From the NCBI GenBank assembly GCA_021108415.1, contig JAIOQX010000003.1:1-64000 (forward strand): DNA of 64,000 nucleotides. Reading direction: 5' to 3'. Below the pieces are notes generated by a model. The model did not search any database, had not been told where the DNA came from, and saw only the letters and a program-made list of their open reading frames with translations. Both the position numbers and the translations under genes were made by a program. The stretch comes from Acholeplasmataceae bacterium. GTDB lineage: Bacteria; Bacillota_I; Bacilli_A; Acholeplasmatales; Acholeplasmataceae. Shown in pieces: positions 63,748-64,000 of the stretch (positions are counted from its first letter, which is position 1; each line of letters opens with the position of its first letter).

Positions 63748-64000
63748 ATGAATTATGTTAAAAAGCTAAATGATAGAATACCAGTAAAAACACAAATTTT
63801 AATGATGATTGTTTTTATTGCGTTTTCAATCATAGAAACCATCCATACAACATTTGGATTTAACATGCTTACAGATATCCTTGTTAAGCTTTTAATTGGA
63901 TTAGCTGTTATATATCTATTTAGTGAAAAAAAGATTTTTGAGAGCTATCTAGTGTTGTTTATTGGTCTTTTTATTAAGTATATATATGATTTCATTTCAT
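63748..64000 (+). CDS. Membrane protein, cut by the window end
   Basis: An ATG at 63748, with AGGTG upstream, opens an 84-codon frame that runs off the window. It begins MNYVKKLNDRIPVKTQILMM, with at least three hydrophobic helices. Partial; function unknown. Confidence 0.6.
   Translation, partial: MNYVKKLNDRIPVKTQILMMIVFIAFSIIETIHTTFGFNMLTDILVKLLIGLAVIYLFSEKKIFESYLVLFIGLFIKYIYDFIS

Overview
The window reads as a stretch of an Acholeplasma-like Mollicute chromosome. It is very AT-rich. TGA is used as a stop codon (for example by the genes ending at 3908, 24323 and 35896), which argues against Mycoplasma and Spiroplasma. PolC-type polymerase, a T-box, MnmM/MnmL-type tRNA modification genes and FakA all point to the Firmicutes/Mollicutes side. 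The genus is an inference; no rRNA is present.

Layout. (1) 0.2-13.8 kb: an alpha-glucan block with glycogen phosphorylase, a short GH13 enzyme, type I pullulanase, branching enzyme, a LacI-type regulator, a neopullulanase-type GH13 enzyme, an alpha-glucosidase and 4-alpha-glucanotransferase. Two near-perfect cre-type operators (131-144 and 10576-10589) tie the arms into one regulon. No glycogen synthase or ADP-glucose pyrophosphorylase is in view. (2) 13.9-16.3 kb: a polar amino-acid ABC transporter behind a structured leader with its own terminator. (3) 16.4-38.7 kb: housekeeping genes (acpP, leuS, mnmM/mnmL-like, polC, T-box-pheST, rlmN-rsgA-rpe-thiN, rpmB, fakA, tRNA-Leu) plus an ECF sigma / membrane protein / RsgI-domain lipoprotein operon.

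(4) 38.75-56.1 kb: an accessory region beginning at the 3' end of tRNA-Leu(GAG). It holds an inverted partial copy of that tRNA, a row of hairpins, a truncated probable serine recombinase, an IS3-family element and a metal-resistance island. The island contains a CadC-like repressor with CadA-type ATPase, an EamA permease, and a copper module: SHOCT membrane protein, secreted Met-rich repeat protein, CueP, CopZ-like chaperone, two-component system, and CopB-type ATPase with a CPH motif. A repeat of about 270-290 nt (core 73/76 identical, plus ~20-nt iterons) lies in the same orientation on both sides of the island. After it comes a three-gene operon: a possible papain-like cysteine peptidase, a lipoprotein and an HtrA-like serine protease.

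(5) 56.2-64 kb: mostly poorly characterised envelope and signalling genes: a membrane GGDEF protein, lipoproteins, an HExxH metalloprotease-like protein, DUF2200, DUF2804, DUF402, an aromatic-acid-exporter-like protein and membrane proteins, the last cut by the window end.

The most interesting unexplained items are the split SigI/RsgI-like signalling operon, the protease triplet, the iteron-bearing repeats flanking the metal island, the amino-acid transporter leader RNA, and the DUF2200 gene whose Shine-Dalgarno is separated from its start by a perfect 12-bp hairpin.
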